From the NCBI RefSeq assembly GCF_026230105.1, contig NW_026614273.1, positions 108,261-172,260 of the forward strand: a stretch of 64,000 nt of DNA. The letters run 5' to 3'. Every line of letters begins with the position of its first letter. Position 1 is the first letter of the stretch. Of the stretch, positions 57,469 through 64,000 are shown in pieces. A program made the position numbers and the translations under genes. Origin of the DNA: Diorhabda sublineata. Its lineage: Eukaryota; Arthropoda; Insecta; Coleoptera; Chrysomelidae. The notes under the pieces were generated by a model. The model had not been told where the DNA came from, did no database searches, and was given only the letters and a program-made list of their open reading frames with translations.

Positions 57469-58267
57469 TTTAAAACTTCTACAATTTTAATATACAAATA
57501 ACACTTATTAACCGTCTTACTTTCATTCACTTAAAAAAATATTTTTGACAATTGTTGACTTTTGAAATTTAAGCACTTTGAAATGTTTATCTCGTTAACC
57601 AATCGAAATCATCAATTGATGATATCTTTACGTATATTTAAGAAAAAAACGATTTTTCGCGTTGTACATCACGAAATAAAACCGCTATAATTACGATGAT
57701 TTAACTATCTGAAACAAATAAAATGAAAATATGTAGACATATATGTAATACCAACTGTCCATATAGGAGTCTTACCTATATGAGTAATAATAGTATAACC
57801 ATTGTATAAAGAATATTCTTTAGAGTTAGACAACGTATTATCACAAAAATAATATTTTACAACGTTGCATAGAATATTTTTTGTGTTGAAAGTTAAAATG
57901 GCAACATGCTAGTACGCTGTGAAGTTGGCTCCTAGTGATATTAGACAGTTTAGGTTATTGCATATCTGTCTATATATTAAGTTATAACAATAAAAAGGAT
58001 ATTTTTATTCTAATAATACTAAAAACAACAAGTTATAGGTCCGAGACTTTTCACTGTATAAATAAATAATTCGGATTACGAAACTAAAAACGAAAATTCA
58101 TTAGAACAAAAAACTTTTCTGGAAACTGTAACATAAATGGAATAACTTTAAAAGCATATAGAATTATGGACTTGGTTATAAACCGCATAGGTACCGAGTA
58201 GTATTCATGATTATGAATATATAAAAACATACATTTGTACATACATACATAACACATATTATGAGCT
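57469..58267. other. Upstream intergenic region of ZCWPW-like gene, unit 2
   Basis: Counterpart of 20891-21689; nothing further is seen. Confidence 0.5.
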
Positions 58268-59003
58268 GTACTGGTAAATGATGAAATATTTGAAAAATTG
58301 TCTAAGCTGTATGAAGGAGATACAGAACAATTAAAAGGTAAGGTCACTCAAAAATTTTTCAGCTATATCTATAAGAGAAATGACATTCAATATATCTGTA
58401 TTCATAAGTGATAATAATAACCACAATGAGAGGCGATGAGTACACATTTAAAAAACTAGAAGATCAAAGCATGATGAAATCTACAAAACGTGACATAAGT
58501 GTAAAAGGTATTGGAAACAAACATTTTGATGAATGCTTTCTTCAGAATGTTATAATATTTTCACTGGAACACAAAAGTTAAGTGTCAGACTGGATAATTG
58601 AATACATAAAAATGGTTGAAACTAAATTTGATACAAAAGTTCATTAAGTAAGATAGGAAATAATGGAGAATATACGAGTAAACGAATGAAAGAATATACA
58701 AAAAATGAGGTACTATTCTTGATTATACTCCAGCAAACTTCCCATAACTTAATGGAAAATTGGATTGAGGGTAAACCTTGGACACTAAGAAATCTAAGTG
58801 TATTTGGCTCAGATGCGAGGATTTGGCGAAGATACTCGAAAAGATATCGGCTCTGGAATAAAATTGAAATACATGATATAAAAATAATAACTAGTATATT
58901 AAAAGATAATGAAGAAACCAGAAGTCAAAAACAAGATGAAAGTAATGTGAAGAAGAGCCACGATGAGGAAAATGATGTTGAAAACAAAGAACAAATAACA
59001 GTA
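58268..59003 (+). pseudogene. Older decayed Copia fragment, unit 2
   Basis: Counterpart of 21690-22425. Confidence 0.5.
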
Positions 59004-59077
59004 AAGTGAGAAGTGTAAAATAATATTGAGGAGAACAAGGAACAGGAAATAAGGAAATCAAAAAGAAAAATTTCTGA

Positions 59078-59483
59078 CCTATTGTGATTTTCCAACAAAA
59101 ACAATATTATTTCCTTAAGAAGCTTGAACAATCTTGACAGCACTTTACCTCTTGAGACCCACCGTACTTCACAATGAAGCAGGAATGCTTTTTGCTCACT
59201 TCCCATTTGATCACACAGAATAGCAAAAAGTCAGCAAGTTAGCAAGCAACTTCAGTACTTTCATTAAGTTGATGTGAAAAGTTTTTTTTCAAAACTGTAA
59301 CTGTGAAATTGAGCGATTTTTTTATTTTCTTTTCAGTGAATGAATCTTCAGATTCTATCCTAAAGAGTGCTCTGATCCTTTTTTAGCTAGCTGTCAATAT
59401 GAATAGGCGATATGATGCAATTGTAGCTTGTCTATTTTGCTCACCACAAATTGATGTTTTCATTAGTGAGTGTGACTTTAAGA
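59078..59483 (-). pseudogene. hAT transposase remnant, catalytic region, unit 2
   Basis: Counterpart of 22500-22905 (EVRWVSRGKVLSRLF). Confidence 0.78.
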
Positions 59484-59502
59484 ATAAGTTCGAATAAGAG
59501 GT

Positions 59503-59803
59503 GAGAATGCTTATCATTTGAACTGAACTTGAATGTTACAATCATACATAATTTCGAATTGTATAGGTGTGAAGAAATGGAAAATGGAACCGAAGATACC
59601 TACAATATTAAACTCAAACCTGAATGGATGCAATTATGGAAAGAACGTTTGATTGGATTGCACAGTAACAAATTGAGAAGTTTCAAAGAAGCATTAAGGA
59701 AATGATTGGCAATATTGAAAATTCCACATCAGATAATACTTTCGAATGGCTAATGAAGATGCTTATAGAATACAAAATGGGGAAAGTGAATTGAATAATA
59801 GAG
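59503..59803 (+). pseudogene. Gene X exon A remnant, unit 2 left arm
   Basis: Counterpart of 22925-23225. Confidence 0.55.
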
Positions 59804-61160
59804 GTAATTATTTAATTACAATAAATATATGTAAAAACTTATGATGTACACATTGATTGGTTGATTGTACAATGAATCGTCACTGAGGACATACACACAG
59901 CTGCCCAAAATTTGTTAAATGGACAATTGACAAAAGTAAAAGTCCTTTAAAGATACTAGAAGAATATTCACATTGAGAAATCCAAGACATGTACTACTAT
60001 TACCACACTCACTTTTACACTGTCTGACACCTGTTTCAATGTTCTCCATTAGTCTCTATGTGTTTTGTACATAACAAAAAAATATTACTGAGTATAATTT
60101 GATTCAAGATCATCAGTTGATTGAATTAGTAAACTCACTCTCTACTCAATAACAACATTCTGTAGGCTAATGTAAAAGGCTTTTCTTGTTTGAATTTCCC
60201 GCCTCCCAACTGAAACGGCAACACTGCAAATGTCAATAGGCAGTGTTGTTTTATTACTATTATTACTATATCTATACAAGAAAAAATTACTAACAATAAT
60301 TTATTCAATCTGCTTAAGTTATTTAAACAACTTTTTTTATTAACAGCAAGGACACGGAGGTAAACGTATCAATAGTTTTGGAGCTCAACGAGGTTTGAAA
60401 TTTTTATAAAAAAATTCATGTATATCTTATATGAATGAATAATCTACATACCTTCAATTTCAAACACATATATAAACATTTTTCTTCAAAACAATTAAAA
60501 AACACAATTAAGATTTTTATTTCACCAAAGGGTTTGTGATAACCTTTTCAGAATGTAAATAAATGATTCTGTTAATGTAAAACGGTCGGTTAAACTTACA
60601 TTCTGGTCCACATTTCTTAGAAGCACATTTTAAGCATTCTCCAAAGCAACCATGGCATCTTAAATTCAAGCAGTTACAAAGACCCATTTTTGATTTATTT
60701 TCATAAGATGTTGACGGCAATATCGTTATTTTTCTTCAATTTGTACACTACTGTCTCTGAATGGTAATAGGCTTGCGGAACCATATCGAAATGGTTTTCT
60801 TCATTTATTTCAATCGGTATCTTATACAGATTCGATGTCGGTAGACTTGCGGAATCAAGTCGCCATGATCTTTCTCTATTTATATCAGTTTGTGGAGAAT
60901 TTTGACTGGATGCTGTAGGTCTGAAGGATTTAAATCGGATTAATGTTTTTCTTGAAAGCATCTTGTAAGATTTTTCAGTTTTTGGTTTTGTTGTAAGTGA
61001 ATATACATATATTTTCGAGATCAAATCTTACTTCTTTTTTGGAGGGCTAACGTTTTCATTCAGTGCTCTGACTCCACTGGATATTGACGGTATTGCGGAA
61101 TTATACTGATACGTCTTAACTAGACATGATTTTTTCCTTGGAGGTTTATCATTATTTTCC
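59578..61160 (+). repeat. Inverted repeat, left arm, unit 2
   Basis: Counterpart of 23000-24582. Its partner arm starts at about 62993 and runs off the window. Confidence 0.8.
60517..61160 (-). pseudogene. ARL14EP-domain gene, left-arm copy, unit 2
   Basis: Counterpart of 23939-24582, with the same 38-bp deletion that splits the frame before the Cys-rich domain. One residue differs upstream (TKPKTEKS for TKPQTEKS). Confidence 0.72.
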
Positions 61161-62992
61161 TAAATAAAAATATTTTCAAGAACAAGAAACTAATTTTGAT
61201 GAAAAAGTTTATGAAAATATATAAGCTAAGCAAAATGGCTGCCTTTGTTTACTAAATACTAAAAAAGCATTTTGAATAGATTTGTTGGAGTGAAATATTT
61301 TTGAGTGTTTAGATATTGTTCAAGTGATATATTAGTCTTAGTTTCAATTTTTAGTAAAGCTTTTTATATTTCCCCATTCCAGTCATATGGTTAAATTAGT
61401 TACTTACAAAACTCTACAGAATAGGATACTAGAATAATATATATTTTGACTTATAATATTATTATGAGGAAAGCAGTAGTCAAAAACAATTTGAAAGTAA
61501 TGTGAAGAAGAGCCATGATTAGGAAAATGATGCTGAAAACAAAAAACAAGAAACAGAAAAGTCAAAAGTGTAAAATGAAGAAAGAAAGAACAAGAAATAA
61601 GGAAATAAAGAAGATAAAATTATGCCCCATCGCGTAATTTTACAACAAAAACAATCATATTTCATGAACAAGCCCAAACAATCTTGACAGCACTTTCACT
61701 CATTTCATCGCACAGAATGGCAAAAAGTCGGTATTGCTTAGGCTGCGACTTAATGAAATTTACAATCTTCACTGTATTATCAACCGCCGCTGGCTAAATT
61801 CTTTTTCTGTTCAAGGTCAAATGCCTTTAAATTTATTGTTATGCTGCAGTTTTTATTATTTTTGAGTTTTTAGGGAAAAATACATCAGATAGTCACGTAT
61901 TTTTATCATATTACTACATCACAATCGTTGTGAAGAAGTGATTCATGAGTAAAAATGCAAATAAAATTTGAAAACATTATTTTTTTGGCCAGCTTATATA
62001 ATATCAACAAAATACTTTATCAAAATAAAAAACATACAATATTATCACCTTTGCATAAAAAAGTACCAACTCAATACTCAACGAAAAGTATGTATATCAA
62101 TCAGTTGTTCTACAGTTTACAGACTAGGTACCTAATCATTATAATCACCTAATTATAAAATAATCTTTCTTGCTTTCTGAGTGGCAAATTTATCAATAAT
62201 TTCCTTAAAACCTATTTTTTCACAGATTTCGAATTTAATTTGAAGAGAGATTTTCTTTGAAGAACCACTCTATTTTTCAGAATACTCATATTTTCTCTTG
62301 GCCTTCATCAGTGTATCAAAATCAGAACTTCTGAGATTTCCTGCAAAGTTTCTAATTTTGTTGGAACCTTGATACCAATAACATTATAAGAACATTTTTC
62401 TTGTTGGTTACAAGAGTTATTCATACTTTCAGAAGCAGAAGAAGAAGTTTCAGGTGAGTGAAATAATTAAATTTCTAAAAATTTGGATGAATCGAATCTT
62501 TCAGACTGATGTAAACTACAAAATCTGCAATAAGTATGCATTAACAACATTTTTCCAACAGACAATAAATACCTTTCAGATGTTGAACCTAAACACTGCC
62601 AAGAAGTACCCGGCTTATTAACCCCAAATTTAACATAACTTTTTGCCCGAAAACAAAATTATTTTCTTGGTCTTGAAATTATTTTTGTTTAGATTAATTG
62701 TGGAAAATATTGCCCATTAACCAAATTTAGTGAGAACTGAAGCCAGATCATAATGATTTTAATTATATTACGATTTATAAATAAATATTTGACAACATTG
62801 AGGTTTACTGTTAAACCACAAGTTTACAAAAATCGTGTAAAAATGAGACTGCAACTGAAATAAATGAAGAAAAACCATTTCGATTCGAAGCTACCAGTCT
62901 AACAACATTCATAGAGAAAAGACTATTGTGCAGATTGGGAAATACAACGATAACCTTCAACTAGGAACATAAATCCAATTTAATACCGTATT
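61161..62992. other. Spacer between inverted-repeat arms, unit 2
   Basis: Counterpart of 24583-26414, including the hAT fossil at about 61478-61848 on the minus strand. Confidence 0.5.
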
Positions 62993-64000
62993 ATGTCTAG
63001 TTAAGATTCCTCGGTATAATTCCGCAATCCCGCTATTATCCAGAGGAGTCAGAGAACTGCATTAAAACGTTAGCCCTCCATATCTACACCCACTTACAAC
63101 AAAACCACAAACTGAAAATCTTACAAGATGCTTTCAAGAAAAAGATTAATCCGATTTAAATCCGTCAGATCTACAGCATCCAGTCAAAATTATCCACAAA
63201 CTGATATAAATGAATGATGAATCAGTATAAGTCACAGATTGAAGTAAATGAAAAAAACCATTTCGATGTGGTTCCGCAAGTAGTGTACAAATTGAAGAAA
63301 AATAACGATATTCTTCCACGAAGAACATCAATCCCGTTTGATGCAGCAATGCCGTCAACATCTTATGAAAATAAATCAGAAATGGATCTTTGTAACTGCT
63401 TGAATTTAAGATGCCATGGTTGCTTTGGAGAATGCTTAAAATGTGCTTCTAAGAAATGTGGACCAGAATGTAAGTTTAACCGACCGTTTTACATTAACAG
63501 AATCATTTATTTACATTCTGAAAAGGTTATCACAAACCCTTTGTTGAAATAAAAATCTTAATTGTGTTTTCTAATTGTTTTGAAGAAAAATGTTTATATA
63601 TGTGTTTGAAATTGAAGGTATGTAGATTATTCATTCATATAAGATATACATGAATTTTTTTATAAAAATTTCAAATCTTGTTGAGCTCCAAAACTATTGA
63701 TACGTTTACCTCCGTGGCATTGCTGTTCTTCACGCGAGAGGTCTTTTTTGACAGTTAGTTAATTCAGATTTAATCAATATATTTAATGTTTATAAAAAAA
63801 GTTGTTTAAATAACTTAAGCAGTTTGAATAAATTATTGTTAGCAATTTTTTGGTGTATAGATATAGTAATAAAGCAACACTGTATTTTGACATGTACAGT
63901 GTTGCCGTTTCAGTTGGCAGGTGGGAAAATCAAAAAGTGATGGAGTCATCGATCTGGCTTTTTAATTACTATTTGGGAAGAGGTGATTCATTCATTAGTA
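62993..64000 (-). repeat. Inverted repeat, right arm, unit 2 (cut by window end)
   Basis: Counterpart of 26415-27422. The hairpin GCAACACTGTA/TACAGTGTTGC recurs near 63874-63905. Confidence 0.8.
63214..63552 (+). CDS. ARL14EP-domain open frame, right-arm copy, unit 2
   Basis: Identical 112-residue translation to 26636-26974, including the eight-Cys zinc-binding pattern and the AATAAA that overlaps the stop. Perfect conservation of the frame between units fits either recent duplication or constraint; the short divergence does not separate the two. Confidence 0.55.
   Translation: MMNQYKSQIEVNEKNHFDVVPQVVYKLKKNNDILPRRTSIPFDAAMPSTSYENKSEMDLCNCLNLRCHGCFGECLKCASKKCGPECKFNRPFYINRIIYLHSEKVITNPLLK

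Larger units (their letters stand above)
36819..64000 (+). repeat. Tandem segmental duplication, unit 2 (incomplete at window end)
   Basis: The second copy of the unit begins where the sequence at position 1 recurs (TGTGTTAGAACAATACGAGG at 36819). It ends at 64000 in the sequence that corresponds to about 27422. Differences from unit 1 include a 108-bp extra segment just before the + Copia, a complete 5' LTR on the - Copia, loss of about 195 bp near 46040 relative to 9130-9335, and scattered substitutions. Confidence 0.95.

Overview
The window is eukaryotic, AT-rich and almost certainly from an insect. The evidence is spliced genes with GT..AG introns, Copia and Gypsy LTR retrotransposon remains, hAT (ZBED5-like) transposase fossils, and a Copia primer-binding site of the half-tRNA-iMet type known from Drosophila copia. 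I cannot name the species. There are no bacterial genes, tRNAs, rRNAs or CRISPR arrays.

The dominant structure is a direct tandem duplication with a period of about 36.6-36.9 kb. Unit 1 is 1-36818. Unit 2 starts at 36819 and runs off the window at 64000, which corresponds to about 27422 in unit 1. By eye the units are nearly identical: the ZCWPW-like coding exons differ at three bases in about 1.05 kb. Offsets step from 36818 to 36926, 36931, 36737 and 36578 because of local indels.

Layout of one unit (unit 1 coordinates). 1-2689: non-coding repeat block with a hAT remnant, followed by a partial direct repeat of itself. 2690-6155: 5'-truncated Copia on +, with a 3' LTR. 6240-6604: Gypsy integrase fragment. 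6605-8009: minisatellite with a 50-bp period whose core resembles a CTCF motif. 8010-12071: coding fossils and a second repeat block. 12072-14259: degenerate gene 'X' plus a 951-bp tandem duplication. 14260-18171: Copia on - with both LTRs. 19456-20890: the one clearly intact host gene, a two-exon CW + PWWP histone-reader gene (ZCWPW-like) on -. 21690-23225: decayed Copia, hAT and gene X pieces. 23000-28965: a large imperfect inverted repeat whose arms carry diverged copies of an ARL14EP-domain (ARF7EP_C) gene in opposite orientations. 30484-30902: a broken two-exon gene with a WxxI, LIR-like motif. 31594-32567: longer Gypsy RT/IN fragment. 32568-36818: a second copy of the minisatellite module, interrupted by a 943-bp block copied from the 22.6-23.5 kb region.

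Most open reading frames are relics: all four Copia copies are defective and share one RNase H deletion. The plausible functional content is the duplicated ZCWPW-like gene, possibly the ARL14EP-domain reading frames, and the CTCF-like arrays. The most interesting reading, which is inference, is a recently amplified locus that combines a germline-type chromatin-reader gene, a potential long-hairpin source from ARL14EP-family sequence, and dense insulator-like repeats.
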